A stretch of 34,322 bases of DNA from Paracoccaceae bacterium (GTDB lineage Bacteria; Pseudomonadota; Alphaproteobacteria; Rhodobacterales; Rhodobacteraceae), in NCBI GenBank assembly GCA_947468085.1, contig CANIKY010000027.1, positions 1 to 34,322 of the forward strand. Direction: 5' to 3'. The first letter of the stretch is position 1. Every line of letters starts with the position of its first letter. The notes under the pieces were generated by a model. It made no database searches. It was not told the origin of the DNA and was given only the letters and a program-made list of their open reading frames with translations. Shown piece by piece: positions 1 through 9,498 of this stretch. Position numbers and translations under genes: made by a program.

Positions 1-29
1 TGATGCACCCCCGATGATCAACCCAAGTC

Positions 30-1424
30 CTAAAAATGCAGCGCGCGGCCGTAAGCGTCCAGCACCGATTCGTGCATCATCTCGGACAGGGTCGGGTGCG
101 GGAAGACGGTGTTCATCAGGTCTTCTTCGGTCGTCTCGAGCTGGCGGCCGATGACATAGCCTTGGATCAGTTCGGTCACTTCCGCGCCGATCATATGCGC
201 ACCCAACAACTCTCCGGTTTTGGCATCGAACACGGTTTTGACCATGCCTTCCGCCTCGCCCAAGGCAATCGCTTTGCCGTTGCCGATAAAGGGGAAGCGG
301 CCCACCTTAACCGTATAGCCAGCATCCTTGGCCTTTTGCTCGGTCATCCCCACAGATGCCACCTGCGGGCTGCAATAGGTGCACCCTGCGATGGATCCCG
401 CTTTGATCGGATGCGGATGGCCGCCTGCGATCAGTTCGGCCACCATAACGCCCTCGTGGCTGGCCTTATGCGCCAACCACGGCGCACCGGCGATGTCGCC
501 AATGGCGTAAAGGCCGGCCACGCCCGTGCGGCAGTAGTCATCTGTCACCACATGGGTGCGGTCAATCTTGACGCCCAAAGCCTCTAGCCCCAGCCCTTCG
601 ACATTGCCCACGATCCCCACGGCAGAGATCACAGTGTCAAATTCCGCCGTGGTCGTGCCATTGGCATCTTCCAGATAAGCCACAACCTTACCGGGCGAAC
701 GATCCAGCTTTTTGACTGTGGTTTTTTCTAAAATCTTCATGCCCTGCTTGACGAAAGCCTTCTTAGCAAAGGCCGAGATTTCCGCATCTTCCACGGGCAG
801 TACGCGGTCCATCACCTCGACCACGGTGGTGTCAGCGCCCAAAGTGTTAAAGAAGCTGGCAAATTCGATCCCGATCGCACCAGACCCGATCACCAGCAGC
901 TTCTTGGGCATCCGCTTGGGCTGCAAGGCATGGCGATAGGTCCAGACCAGATCGCCGTCGGCCTCTAGCCCCGGCAATTCGCGGGCCCGTGCGCCCGTGG
1001 CAAGGATGATGGCCTTGCCTGAAAGCTCTTCCACGCCCTTATCGGTCTTGACCGACACCACCCCAGCTTTGGGAATGCTCGCCACCCCCATAAACACGGT
1101 GATTTTGTTCTTCTTCATCAGATGCCCGATGCCGCCCGACAATTGCTTGGCCACCCCGCGAGAGCGCGCAACAACCGCGTCCAGATCAAAACTGGCCCCC
1201 GTGACCGACAGGCCAAATTCCTTGGCGCGGTGCATCAGGTGAAACACTTCGGCAGAGCGCAGCATGGCCTTGGTCGGGATACAGCCCCAGTTCAGGCAAA
1301 TGCCGCCCAGATTTTCGCGCTCGATAATGGCGACCTTTTGGCCCAGTTGTGCAGCGCGGATCGCGGCCACATAGCCCCCTGGGCCAGACCCAATCACCAC
1401 CACATCGAAGCTTTGCGCTGCCAT
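30..1424 (-). CDS. lpd: Dihydrolipoyl dehydrogenase (E3)
   Basis: This flavoprotein reoxidises the lipoyl groups of the pyruvate, 2-oxoglutarate or branched-chain dehydrogenase complexes, or of the glycine cleavage system, and passes electrons to NAD+. It is 464 aa, the normal family length. Visible parts are the N-terminal FAD fold (GSGPGG, about residues 12-17), the redox disulfide in GGICLNWGC (C43 and C48), a second Rossmann fold for NAD (GSGAIG, about 180-185), the FAD motif YAIGD, and the C-terminal catalytic pair in HPTLSE (H443, E448). I chose the ATG at 1424 because GGGGAG lies just upstream; an in-frame TTG at 1439 lies on the other side of that site and is unlikely. It is the last gene of the minus-strand series. 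No dehydrogenase E1 or E2 gene is in view, so which complex it serves cannot be told. Confidence 0.95.
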   Translation of the reverse strand: MAAQSFDVVVIGSGPGGYVAAIRAAQLGQKVAIIERENLGGICLNWGCIPTKAMLRSAEVFHLMHRAKEFGLSVTGASFDLDAVVARSRGVAKQLSGGIGHLMKKNKITVFMGVASIPKAGVVSVKTDKGVEELSGKAIILATGARARELPGLEADGDLVWTYRHALQPKRMPKKLLVIGSGAIGIEFASFFNTLGADTTVVEVMDRVLPVEDAEISAFAKKAFVKQGMKILEKTTVKKLDRSPGKVVAYLEDANGTTTAEFDTVISAVGIVGNVEGLGLEALGVKIDRTHVVTDDYCRTGVAGLYAIGDIAGAPWLAHKASHEGVMVAELIAGGHPHPIKAGSIAGCTYCSPQVASVGMTEQKAKDAGYTVKVGRFPFIGNGKAIALGEAEGMVKTVFDAKTGELLGAHMIGAEVTELIQGYVIGRQLETTEEDLMNTVFPHPTLSEMMHESVLDAYGRALHF

Positions 1425-1498
1425 CTTCACTCTCCCCAAAAAGTAGTTTGGCCTTAAACTATCTCAAAACCTCAAGCAAGCTTACCTGCGCCTTGGGC

Positions 1499-2086
1499 CT
1501 ATGCGTCTTTTGCATGGCTGGATTGCAGGGCTTGCACCACAGCACCGTACCCGCCTTGGTCCAGAAACGCCGCCTCTGGCCCTGTGCTTTCGCGCCCCAA
1601 GGCGGCGTTGCGGGACGGAAAGCGGCCAAAGCGGGCGATGATCTCGGCATGGGCGCGGGCGTGCAGCGCCATGTCGGGGGCTGTGGGCAGGCGTTCTTCC
1701 ATCAAACGCACGGCACGGGTTTGATCGGCGGGGTTTTCGGAATGCTCGAAGGGCATGTAGAAAAACTGCCGCTCTGGTTCTGGCGCGCCCATGTCCCAGC
1801 CTTCGTCCAAGGCGCGGCGGGCGGCGGCGAGGGCCAAGGGGTCGGTGGCGAAACTATCAGCTTGGCCGCGGTGCATATTGCGCGGCAATTGGTCGGTCAG
1901 GATCAGATAGGCCAGCGTGCCCACCGTGCCATCGACCCAATGATCTAACCCACCATCCCGCGCCGCTTGCCACAGGTCTAAGCACTGCGCGCGGCACAAA
2001 TCATCCAGCGCCTCGCCGCCTGCATACCAGCCTTCAGGCCCGACCGCGCCTAACCAAAATTCCAGAACTTCAACCGGATCATCCAT
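1499..2086 (-). CDS. DUF924 family protein
   Basis: This 195-aa soluble protein resembles the DUF924 (COG3803) family, whose biochemical function is not established as far as I know. Visible family traits are the N-terminal EVLEFWLG stretch, a central GTVGTLAYLILTDQLPRN block, and the FFYMPFEHSE segment followed by a helical C-terminus with FGRFPSRN. No signal peptide or membrane segment is seen, so it is probably cytoplasmic. The ATG at 2086 is preceded by AGGGGTG. It lies 53 bp after the MFS gene and 74 bp before lpd, on the same strand, and could be co-transcribed with either. Neighbours give no firm hint of its role. Confidence 0.8.
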   Translation of the reverse strand: MDDPVEVLEFWLGAVGPEGWYAGGEALDDLCRAQCLDLWQAARDGGLDHWVDGTVGTLAYLILTDQLPRNMHRGQADSFATDPLALAAARRALDEGWDMGAPEPERQFFYMPFEHSENPADQTRAVRLMEERLPTAPDMALHARAHAEIIARFGRFPSRNAALGRESTGPEAAFLDQGGYGAVVQALQSSHAKDA

Positions 2087-2139
2087 TTCACACCCCTATT
2101 TTATTGCCGCAGGCTGACAGGTTCGCACCGCCCGTGCAA

Positions 2140-3378
2140 TCAACCCGCGCGGCGGGTGCGGGGTTCTTGTTCCATCACGGCCCCCACGGCGAGAGAGCTG
2201 GCATTGGGCGACAAGCCAGTAAAGCTGGCCTGCTCCACCGGGCCCGACCTGCGGCTGATGCGCCATGCGGCGTAGCCGGCAAGGGCGGCAAATAGCAGCG
2301 CCAAAAACAGAAAATATCCCCCCGCCCCGATCTGCGCCATGAACCAGCCTGACACCAGCGGTCCAAAGATCGCACCAAATCCATTGAGAAAGATCAATCC
2401 GGCCGAGGCGCCGGGCATATCCTCTTTGGTCAAATAATCATTCGTCAGAGCAATCAGCAAAGAATACAAAGGGTTGATGATCCCGCCCAGCAGCAGCGCC
2501 ACGCCCAAGATCATCGAAAACGGCAAGGGGATAAAGCTTGCCAGCACCATCAGCACCGCCCCCACACCTGACAGGCCCATGATCAGCGCCCGCCGGTCCA
2601 TCCGGTCGGACGCCCAGCCGATGGGATATTGCAGCACCAACCCGCCCAGATACAGCGTGCCGCCAAAGGCCGCGATCTGGCCAAAGCTTAACCCCTCCAT
2701 CGCCCCCCAGACCGAGGCCATTCCAAACATCCCCGCATAAATCCCCCCCGTCAGCAGCATTCCCATGCAGCCCAAGGGCGATGTGGCGAAAAGCTTGGCA
2801 AAGCTGATGCGCTTGGCGTCTTCAAAGGTGGGGGCGGGTGTGTCGGCCAGAAGGATCGGCATAAAGGCCAAAGACACCAGCACAGAGGGGATGATAAACA
2901 GCCCAAACCCCGCAGGGTCGCCCAAGGCCAGCAGCCCTTGGCTGGCGATGATGCCCAGCATCTGCACGATCATATAGGCCGACAGCGCCTGCCCGCGGGT
3001 TTCATTGGTGGCGGTGTTGTTCAGCCAGCTTTCCGCCGTCACATAGATGCCAGAAAAGCAAAACCCGATCAAAACCCGCATCAAAGACCACGCCGTCCAA
3101 TCCAGAACCAGCGGGAACAAGATCAGCACCGCCGAAATCAACGACCCAAGGGCCGAAAACACCCGCACATGGCCCACCCGCCGGATCATCGAGGGCGCAA
3201 GGCGCGACCCGCCCAAGAACCCGACAAAATAGGCCGACATGACGATAGACAGCTGAAATGTGGTGAAATGCTCGATCGCCCCGCGCACCCCCAAAAGCGT
3301 GCCCTGCACCCCGTTGCCCACCATCAAAAGCATGACACCCAGAAGCAGCGGCCACGAATGGCCAAGAACCTTCAGCAT
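2140..3378 (-). CDS. MFS transporter (YcaD-like)
   Basis: This 412-aa integral inner-membrane protein has about 12 hydrophobic helices and belongs to the major facilitator superfamily, which moves small solutes by proton-coupled transport. The opening residues (LLLGVMLLMVGNGVQGTLLGVRG), the block FLGGSRLAPSMIRRVGHVR after helix 2, and ESWLNN after helix 4 resemble the YcaD group of poorly characterised transporters. The repeat of the loop motif at GWASDRMDRR (second half) is clear. The start at 3378 has an excellent AAAGGAG upstream. It begins 25 bp after queA ends, so it is probably in one operon with queA. The substrate is unknown; linkage to queA does not by itself imply a queuine or precursor transporter. 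Confidence 0.85.
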   Translation of the reverse strand: MLKVLGHSWPLLLGVMLLMVGNGVQGTLLGVRGAIEHFTTFQLSIVMSAYFVGFLGGSRLAPSMIRRVGHVRVFSALGSLISAVLILFPLVLDWTAWSLMRVLIGFCFSGIYVTAESWLNNTATNETRGQALSAYMIVQMLGIIASQGLLALGDPAGFGLFIIPSVLVSLAFMPILLADTPAPTFEDAKRISFAKLFATSPLGCMGMLLTGGIYAGMFGMASVWGAMEGLSFGQIAAFGGTLYLGGLVLQYPIGWASDRMDRRALIMGLSGVGAVLMVLASFIPLPFSMILGVALLLGGIINPLYSLLIALTNDYLTKEDMPGASAGLIFLNGFGAIFGPLVSGWFMAQIGAGGYFLFLALLFAALAGYAAWRISRRSGPVEQASFTGLSPNASSLAVGAVMEQEPRTRRAG

Positions 3379-3403
3379 TTATAGCTCCTTTAACGGGCAG
3401 ACA

Positions 3404-4438
3404 TCACGGGATCAGCAGCGACGAATCGCCGTAAGAGAAGAAACGATAGCCGTTTGCGATGGCATGGTCATAAACGTGGCGCATCCTGCCAGCCCCCATA
3501 AAGGCGGCGACCAGCATCAAAAGCGTGGATTTGGGCAGGTGGAAATTGGTCATCAAGCCATCGGTGACGGCAAAGCGAAAGCCCGGATAGATGAAGATAT
3601 CGGTCGGCCCGCGCCATGCCTGCACTTGGCCCGTGGCCAAAGCGGCCGTCTCAATCAGGCGTAGCGCTGTGGTGCCCACGGGAATGATCCGCCCGCCCGC
3701 CTGTTTGGTTGCAGCAATCTCGGCCGCGGCTTGGGGCGTCACCTCGCCCCATTCGGCGTGCATTTTGTGGGTGGTGACATCGTCGACCTTGACTGGCAAG
3801 AAGGTGCCTGCGCCGACGTGCAGCGTGACTTCGGTGAAATCCACGCCCTTGTCGGCCAAGGCTTGCAAGAGCCAGGGTTCAAAATGCAAACTGGCTGTGG
3901 GGGCCGCCACCGCGCCGGGGTGGCGCGCAAAGACGGTTTGGTAATCGTCTTTGTCTTGCGCATCGGCGGGGCGTCTGGCCGCGATATAGGGCGGCAGCGG
4001 CATTTGGCCCGCCCCTTGCAAAGCCGCATCAAAATCGGCGCCTTTGAGATTGAAGTCCAGTGTCAGGTCGGTTTCCGACTTTTGCACCGCGCTGGCACAA
4101 AGATCATCGCCAAAGCGGATCACCTCGCCCACCTGCACCTTGCGCAAGGGTTTGGCCAAGGCGCGCCAGCCAGTGGCGGTTGGGTCCAGCAAGGTGACTT
4201 CCACCTTGGCCACGGCGTCCCCCCTTTGGCGGGTGCCAAACAGGCGCACGGGCAAGACGCGGGTGTTGTTCAAGATCAGCCGGTCGCCGGGGCGAAAAAC
4301 ATCCACCAGATCGCGCACATGCAGGTCGCGCAGATGATCCGCCTCGGCCACCAGCAGCCGTGCCGCACTGCGCGGGCGGGCGGGGCGGGTGGCGATCAAC
4401 GCCTCGGGCAGGTCAAAGTCGAAATCCGACAGTTTCAT
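3404..4438 (-). CDS. queA: tRNA preQ1(34) S-adenosylmethionine ribosyltransferase-isomerase
   Basis: QueA transfers and isomerises the ribose of S-adenosylmethionine onto preQ1 at position 34 of GUN-anticodon tRNAs, giving epoxyqueuosine. The 344-aa length is typical. Recognisable parts are the N-terminal [18 protein letters not shown], the [14 protein letters not shown] segment, the [14 protein letters not shown] block, and the C-terminal [17 protein letters not shown] plus a closing [14 protein letters not shown]. Its start codon overlaps the stop of the upstream AsmA-like gene in a 4-bp ATGA arrangement, so translation is probably coupled. The partner enzyme Tgt is encoded about 23 kb away in this window, and both tRNA-Asp genes here carry a GTC anticodon, a normal queuosine substrate. 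Confidence 0.95.
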   Translation of the reverse strand: MKLSDFDFDLPEALIATRPARPRSAARLLVAEADHLRDLHVRDLVDVFRPGDRLILNNTRVLPVRLFGTRQRGDAVAKVEVTLLDPTATGWRALAKPLRKVQVGEVIRFGDDLCASAVQKSETDLTLDFNLKGADFDAALQGAGQMPLPPYIAARRPADAQDKDDYQTVFARHPGAVAAPTASLHFEPWLLQALADKGVDFTEVTLHVGAGTFLPVKVDDVTTHKMHAEWGEVTPQAAAEIAATKQAGGRIIPVGTTALRLIETAALATGQVQAWRGPTDIFIYPGFRFAVTDGLMTNFHLPKSTLLMLVAAFMGAGRMRHVYDHAIANGYRFFSYGDSSLLIP

Positions 4439-7400
4439 CCGCCACCGCCCGCTTGTGTTGCGCTTGCCGGCAGGTCCAACGAAGGGGCCGGCGCGCGGAA
4501 CAGATCGCGCACCATGCCCGGGGTCAAGATCGACAGCGGGTTGACCGAGACCGTTGCCGTCTTGGCAGGGCCTTGCAACTTATAGGCAAAGCCAAAAAAG
4601 CCCTCCCCGCGCTTTGTCAAAAGCGAACCCAATCCGTTGAGAACATAAAGGGGCGACACAACGCCGCGCATATCCAACTGGTCGGTGTCAGAGTGATAGA
4701 GCCCTTCAAAAGACACACCCATCGACGCACCGATGGCCGAACCGCGCTGGACATCTATGGTCTTGGGGGTAACAACAAACTGGGCATAGGTGGTGTCAAA
4801 CACGATCCCCGCACCGCGCAACTGGTCCAACAGGCCCACGACCGAAATGGCGGAAAGAAGGTCAACCAAAACCGAGCCGTTGTTAACCCGAATGCCCTTG
4901 ATCGCGGCCGATCCGTCATAAGTGCCCGCCTCGGCCCGCGGGATAAGGGTCATCGACAGGCTGCCCCCTCGGGCCGAGGCGAAGACCCCGGCCGCCTTCA
5001 TCGCAAGACCTGCATCATCAGACTTGATCCGCACCGCCGTGCCATTGCGGCTTGGAACCGCGACGCCAGTGATGGGCACAGTATCGTTCAGCGCCCCACT
5101 GAAGGCGCCGTTGAACCCACCTTGGGTGGAAAAATCGCCCTCAAACCCCGTGATTCGCAGGCTTTTGGCCAGTTTGACCGATTGGGCCGAAATGCGAATG
5201 GCATTGCCAGTTGCCGCATTGGCGCTTGGCACAGTGACCCGTGCTTGGGCAAAGCCTTGCAGGTCTATCGTGCCCGAGGTCAGGGCAAAAGACACAGGCT
5301 CACCTGCGCCTTGGCCAGCAATCTCAACCGCGCCCTCTAGCCAAGGGGCAATGCGCACCGGATCGAACCGCGCCATATCCAAGCGGCCGTCGGGATGAAG
5401 CAACACGCGGCCCTTGGCGGTCAGGCCCGCACCCGACAGGTCAAGACGCGTCACCTCTGGGGCGGGGCCAAGACGAACGTCCACCTCTAATCGACCGGCG
5501 TCATTTGTTGGTTTTGACCAACCCACTTCAGGAAGGGCCAGCGCCATCCCCCGCAGATCAGAGCGGATCTGCACCATAGGCGCGCGGCCCTTGAGAAGTT
5601 CCATCGTCACATCGGCCTGCGCTGCCCCCTTGACCATGCTGTCGGGCAAACCCAGCGCAAACTCGGCCACCGCCGCCTGTGACAGCATGACTTTGCCTGT
5701 GATTTGGGCTGGCGGAACGGGACGCGACGTCGTGGTGATGTAAATCCCCTCGGTCAGCCCATTTTGCAGGGCTTGTTCTTGCGGGGTGGGGGCGGTGTCA
5801 GGCAATTCTTGCACAAAACTGCCCTCGATTGGCACGTTCCCGATCAAGCCTGCCCCAGAAATGCGCAGCCCCTTGGGTGTTACCCCCACCGTCAGCAGGG
5901 GCGAGGTAAACCTGTGGCCCTTGATCAGCACATCCGAGGCGAAATCCACCACCTTGGCCGTCACATCAAAACTGACATCCCAAGGCATGACGCGCGCCTT
6001 CATGGGAAAGCTTATCTGTGCCGTCACGCTGGCGCGCCCCTGCCCTAAATTCACCGGCTGCCCCGCTTTTTGCAGATATTGGAACGGCGGTTGATCCATC
6101 AGCGACAAAACGCCCGTCAAAGCGCCCGCCATATGCAACTCGATATTTGCAATCGCGGCCTTTTGGGTGATGTCGGGCACCGCAAGCACTGTGCCCGCCA
6201 CATCCAGCGCGCCACCTTCAGGCGGTGTCAGGATGCCTTTTGACATGACCAAAGTATAAGATTTACCCTGAATTGTGGCATAGCCATCGGCCCCCGTAAC
6301 GGGCGGCATTTTGGGCATGATGCGCAACTCGGCCTGCGAGAAGCTATAGGACATCTCTGTCTTCGGCTCTGCCCCGGGGACAAGGCGCACGCTGGCACGC
6401 AGGCGCGACAGGTCTGCATTGCGGATGTTGCTTTGCACCCAATTGCGCGTGCCCGTCACCAAACGCAGGGGCCAAAGCGCCAAAAGCCTGTCGCGCGAGA
6501 TCTGGTTCAGCGTCAGGTCAAGGGCCACGCGCCACCCGGCCGGATCAGTGCTGATCTGCCCTGAAAGGCCCAGATGCTCGCCGCCCTCGTTTAGGGCCAA
6601 CTGACCAATGTCAAGCGTGAAGGGATCCAGTTTAAGCCGCACATCGACCGCCCCTTGGTGAAAGGTGACGGGGGCTGCAAACAGGCCCGCCGGATCAACC
6701 GACAGATCCGAAATTTGGATTTGTCCCAAGAAGGCTGCAGGAATGCGCCCCGACAGCGGGCCGGTGATCTTTTGGCCCTTGGCATCGACCAGATAGACTT
6801 GGCCCTTGGTTGCCACCCGCAAGGTGCGGCTTTGCAGCGACACTTCACTTAGCACAATGCGCCCGACTGCCGCATCATACTCAAGCCCAAGGCCGGCCTT
6901 GTCAAAGGCAATGGGCGTGGCATTGGGCGCAGGCTGCAAAGCGCCAGCCCCAAAATCCAACCGCCCGTCAAAGGCCCCGACACCGTCACGATCAATCAAA
7001 GCCACCAAACGGCCCGAGATCGGCGCGTCCAGCACCGCAAGCCAGCCCAGCATCGGCGTTTGCGCCGCCAGATCCTTTGCCGCGACATTTTCCACCTGCA
7101 CCGTCACACGCGCCGATCCAGCCCCTTTGGCAGCAACGGCTGTCAACACGGCCCGGGCGGGGGCCGCATCATCTGCCACCAAAGTCAGGCTGATCTGGGC
7201 CGAAATCTCGGCCGCGCGGTGGTCAATTGTCATCAGCCCGTCACCCACCTGCCATGTGCGACCTGTGCGCTGGTCAGTCAGGGCCAAGCTGACGCCTTCC
7301 GCCCGCACTTGGGTGAGATGGGTCAACAAGGGCAGGGCAAAGGCTTGGTCAAGCTTGGCAAAGACCGTGGTAAGGTTGTCAATCTTGGACCCTTCGCCGC

Positions 7401-7938
7401 TGCCCAAGGTCAATAGCAGATTGCCTTGGGCGTCGCGACGCAACGCGATCCGCGCACCGACGATGCGCAGGTTTTTGGACCGCAGTTGCCCTTGCGGCAG
7501 GCCAGCGGGATCAAGGGTGAGATAGGTTTGCGGCAGGGTCAACACTGTCTGGCCGTCCGCTTGCAACAAGCGCAGATCGTCCAGCACCAAATGGGGTATC
7601 CAATCCTCGCCCACCATCACATCAATGCCGCCCAGCGACAAAGCCCCGCCGGGCAGGGCCTCGGCCAGACTGCGGTTCAGGCGGGCTTCGACCTCGGCCA
7701 CAATCCACACAGGCATGGGCAGCGTGCGGCCCAGAATTTGCAAGGTCAGGGCCACAAGTCCAAAGACCAGCGCCAAAAACACCATCCGTCCCCAAAGACC
7801 GCTGCGAGGACGGCGCGGGCGTTTGGGGTGCCGTCTTAGGGCAAAGCCTTTGCGCGGCGCGGGCACAGCCTTGGCCGGGTCTGTCACAGGGGCTTTAGGC
7901 TTTTGCCCCGCCCCGCTGCCCTGCCCTGCCGGTGTCAT
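4435..7938 (-). CDS. AsmA-like/DUF3971 (YhdP-type) inner-membrane-anchored protein
   Basis: This very large protein (1167 aa from the chosen start) has a short cytoplasmic arginine-rich N-terminus, a single hydrophobic segment at about residues 52-70, and a long periplasmic region rich in beta-strand-like alternation. That is the architecture of the AsmA/YhdP/TamB superfamily, whose members are thought to bridge the inner and outer membranes and move or sort phospholipids. The C-terminal part (the segment with [29 protein letters not shown] and on) matches the AsmA_2 type. I chose the ATG at 7938, which has GAGGTG just upstream. The open frame extends to 8064 but would then overlap the divergent bcp start. 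It leads the minus-strand series and overlaps queA by 4 bp. The family assignment is good; the precise subfamily is inferred. Confidence 0.85.
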   Translation of the reverse strand: MTPAGQGSGAGQKPKAPVTDPAKAVPAPRKGFALRRHPKRPRRPRSGLWGRMVFLALVFGLVALTLQILGRTLPMPVWIVAEVEARLNRSLAEALPGGALSLGGIDVMVGEDWIPHLVLDDLRLLQADGQTVLTLPQTYLTLDPAGLPQGQLRSKNLRIVGARIALRRDAQGNLLLTLGSGEGSKIDNLTTVFAKLDQAFALPLLTHLTQVRAEGVSLALTDQRTGRTWQVGDGLMTIDHRAAEISAQISLTLVADDAAPARAVLTAVAAKGAGSARVTVQVENVAAKDLAAQTPMLGWLAVLDAPISGRLVALIDRDGVGAFDGRLDFGAGALQPAPNATPIAFDKAGLGLEYDAAVGRIVLSEVSLQSRTLRVATKGQVYLVDAKGQKITGPLSGRIPAAFLGQIQISDLSVDPAGLFAAPVTFHQGAVDVRLKLDPFTLDIGQLALNEGGEHLGLSGQISTDPAGWRVALDLTLNQISRDRLLALWPLRLVTGTRNWVQSNIRNADLSRLRASVRLVPGAEPKTEMSYSFSQAELRIMPKMPPVTGADGYATIQGKSYTLVMSKGILTPPEGGALDVAGTVLAVPDITQKAAIANIELHMAGALTGVLSLMDQPPFQYLQKAGQPVNLGQGRASVTAQISFPMKARVMPWDVSFDVTAKVVDFASDVLIKGHRFTSPLLTVGVTPKGLRISGAGLIGNVPIEGSFVQELPDTAPTPQEQALQNGLTEGIYITTTSRPVPPAQITGKVMLSQAAVAEFALGLPDSMVKGAAQADVTMELLKGRAPMVQIRSDLRGMALALPEVGWSKPTNDAGRLEVDVRLGPAPEVTRLDLSGAGLTAKGRVLLHPDGRLDMARFDPVRIAPWLEGAVEIAGQGAGEPVSFALTSGTIDLQGFAQARVTVPSANAATGNAIRISAQSVKLAKSLRITGFEGDFSTQGGFNGAFSGALNDTVPITGVAVPSRNGTAVRIKSDDAGLAMKAAGVFASARGGSLSMTLIPRAEAGTYDGSAAIKGIRVNNGSVLVDLLSAISVVGLLDQLRGAGIVFDTTYAQFVVTPKTIDVQRGSAIGASMGVSFEGLYHSDTDQLDMRGVVSPLYVLNGLGSLLTKRGEGFFGFAYKLQGPAKTATVSVNPLSILTPGMVRDLFRAPAPSLDLPASATQAGGGG

Positions 7939-7966
7939 GCCCACCTCACCCAACTCTGATACAGCC

Positions 7967-7994
7967 GTTGCCTTTATCTTCGCCGAAAGGCAAC
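7967..7994. promoter_or_regulatory. 9-bp inverted repeat in divergent asmA-like/bcp intergenic region
   Basis: GTTGCCTTT (7967-7975) and AAAGGCAAC (7986-7994) are perfect inverted arms around a 10-nt spacer. A third half-site, AAAGGCAA, occurs at 8020-8027. A candidate -10 hexamer TATATT (8008-8013) for bcp has no recognisable -35. The palindrome would then be centred about 39 bp upstream of the expected start, a usual place for an activator dimer. The binding protein is not known. Confidence 0.45.
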
Positions 7995-8037
7995 TAGATG
8001 CCAAAGCTATATTACCGCAAAAGGCAAGGAGCCGCCC

Positions 8038-8505
8038 ATGACTTCGCACATGACCATAGGCCAAATGGCCCCCGATTTCACCTTGCCCCGCGATGGGGGC
8101 GCACTGGTGACCCTATCCAGTTTGCGCCCGAAGCCTGTAGTGCTGTTCACCTATGGTGCTGACGGGACGCCCTCTTGCACCAACGAGGTGATGGATTTCA
8201 ACGCTTTGTTGCCGCAGTTTTCCAGCCAAGGCATTGTGGTTTTGGGCCTATCCAAGGACAGCGTGGCCAAGCATGAGAAGTTTATTGCCAAAATGGGCAT
8301 CAAAATGCCTTTGCTGTCAGACAAAAAAGGTCAGATGATGGAAAGCTGGGGCGCTTTTGGTGAAAAGCTGTTCTTTGGCAAATTGGTTCAAGGTGTGCTG
8401 CGCTCTACCTTCCTGATCGACGGGGCGGGCAAAATCGCGCATATCTGGAAAGTTGATAAGGTCAAAGGCCATGCGGCCGAGGTTTTGGCCCACCTTCAGG
8501 GCTAA
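8038..8505 (+). CDS. bcp: Peroxiredoxin, BCP/PrxQ type
   Basis: This 155-aa thioredoxin-fold thiol peroxidase reduces hydrogen peroxide and organic hydroperoxides in the cytoplasm. The N-terminal APDFTLPRDGG is typical of BCP proteins. The peroxidatic cysteine is C47 in GTPSCTNE, where most family members have TPGCT or TSGCT; the supporting arginine is R122 in LRSTFLID. C47 is the only cysteine in the protein, so no intramolecular resolving cysteine exists and it must use an outside thiol (1-Cys mechanism). The ATG at 8038 has AAGGAG six bases upstream; a second ATG at codon 5 is possible. It is followed after 21 bp by a DUF455 gene and probably starts the plus-strand operon. Confidence 0.9.
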   Translation: MTSHMTIGQMAPDFTLPRDGGALVTLSSLRPKPVVLFTYGADGTPSCTNEVMDFNALLPQFSSQGIVVLGLSKDSVAKHEKFIAKMGIKMPLLSDKKGQMMESWGAFGEKLFFGKLVQGVLRSTFLIDGAGKIAHIWKVDKVKGHAAEVLAHLQG

Positions 8506-8526
8506 AACGGCCAAGAAAGAAAACCC

Positions 8527-9369
8527 ATGACAAAAACGCTGTCCGAGATGGCTGTCGAGGTGTTGACCACCGCCGATGGCCGCGCCAAGACCGCCCTTGG
8601 GCGCGCCCATGCCGCCCGTTGGTTTGCCGCGCGTGCGGCAAAGCTGCCCTTGGCGATCGGCTGCACCTTGCCGCCGTCGCAACCCGCGCGACCCCAAAAG
8701 CCTGATCTTCTTTCGCCGCGCGAAGTGCCGCGCCGCAGGCCCAGCAGTGCCTTGGGGCGCATCGCCATGCTGCACGCGATAGCCCATATCGAGTTGAACG
8801 CCGTCGATCTGCATTGGGACCTTCTGGCCCGCTTTGCCCATATCCCCATGCCTCTTGGCTTTTACGACGATTGGGTCAAAGCCGCCGATGACGAGGCCAA
8901 GCATTTCAACCTGCTGTGCGACTGCCTTGAAAGCTTGGGCAGTTCTTACGGAGCCATGCCGGCCCATGCGGGCATGTGGCGCGCCGCCGAAGACACGGCC
9001 GAGGATTTTCTAGGCCGCTTGGCCGTGGTGCCTATGGTGCTGGAAGCGCGGGGCTTGGATGTGACGCCCGGGATGATTGCGCTGTTTGAACAGGCTGGCA
9101 ATGCGCAGGCGCTGGCGGCCTTGCAGGTGATCTATGCCGAAGAAGTGGCCCATGTGGCCTATGGGTCAAAGTGGTTCAACTGGCTGTGTGGCCGCGACGG
9201 GCTTGACCCAAAAGAGGAATTTCACACGCTTGTGCGGCGCTATTTCCATGGGCATTTAGAGCCGCCCTTCAACGAAGCAAAACGCGCCGAAGCAGGCTTG
9301 CCACCCGACTTTTATTGGCCCCTCACCCAAGACGAAGACATACCCACCTTTGGCCCATCTGCACGGTAA
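8527..9369 (+). CDS. DUF455 ferritin-like domain protein
   Basis: This 280-aa protein matches the DUF455 (COG2833) family of ferritin-like four-helix proteins. Candidate di-iron ligands are all visible: E89 in HIEL, E123 and H126 in DDEAKH, E173 in MVLEARGLD, and E205/E206 with H209 in YAEEVAHV. The region between about residues 50 and 75 is proline- and arginine-rich and ends with the family's REVPRR segment. The enzymatic role of the family is not settled; an oxidase or hydroxylase reaction is plausible from the ligand set, but I cannot name a substrate. It starts 21 bp after bcp, so co-transcription with a peroxidase is likely, which would fit a part in oxygen chemistry or iron handling. 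Confidence 0.8.
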   Translation: MTKTLSEMAVEVLTTADGRAKTALGRAHAARWFAARAAKLPLAIGCTLPPSQPARPQKPDLLSPREVPRRRPSSALGRIAMLHAIAHIELNAVDLHWDLLARFAHIPMPLGFYDDWVKAADDEAKHFNLLCDCLESLGSSYGAMPAHAGMWRAAEDTAEDFLGRLAVVPMVLEARGLDVTPGMIALFEQAGNAQALAALQVIYAEEVAHVAYGSKWFNWLCGRDGLDPKEEFHTLVRRYFHGHLEPPFNEAKRAEAGLPPDFYWPLTQDEDIPTFGPSAR

Positions 9370-9412
9370 CGGCGGATTCCCGCAAGGGTTGTGCCAGCCT
9401 GCGTTAAAGCGG

Positions 9413-9441
9413 TTGAAAGGCTGTCGGGCGCTGTCTACGCA
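9413..9441 (+). promoter_or_regulatory. Candidate promoter for the M23 peptidase-bactofilin pair
   Basis: TTGAAA (9413-9418) and TACGCA (9436-9441) are separated by 17 bp in the 129-bp gap between the DUF455 gene and the peptidase gene. It would give a leader of about 50 nt. The -10 match is weak, so this is tentative. Confidence 0.3.
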
Positions 9442-9498
9442 CGTCTCATGCCCCGTGTGGGCTAAGCCATTGCCCCTGTCCCAGAACGGACCAATGCC

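Noticed and set aside
1425-1439. TTG start 15 bases upstream in lpd
   Set aside because: The GGGGAG ribosome-binding site falls between this codon and the ATG at 1424, and the family begins at the ATG.
7939-8064. 42-residue N-terminal extension of the AsmA-like protein
   Set aside because: It would overlap the divergent bcp start and its promoter region; the ATG at 7938 has a proper ribosome-binding site and leads straight to the anchor region.
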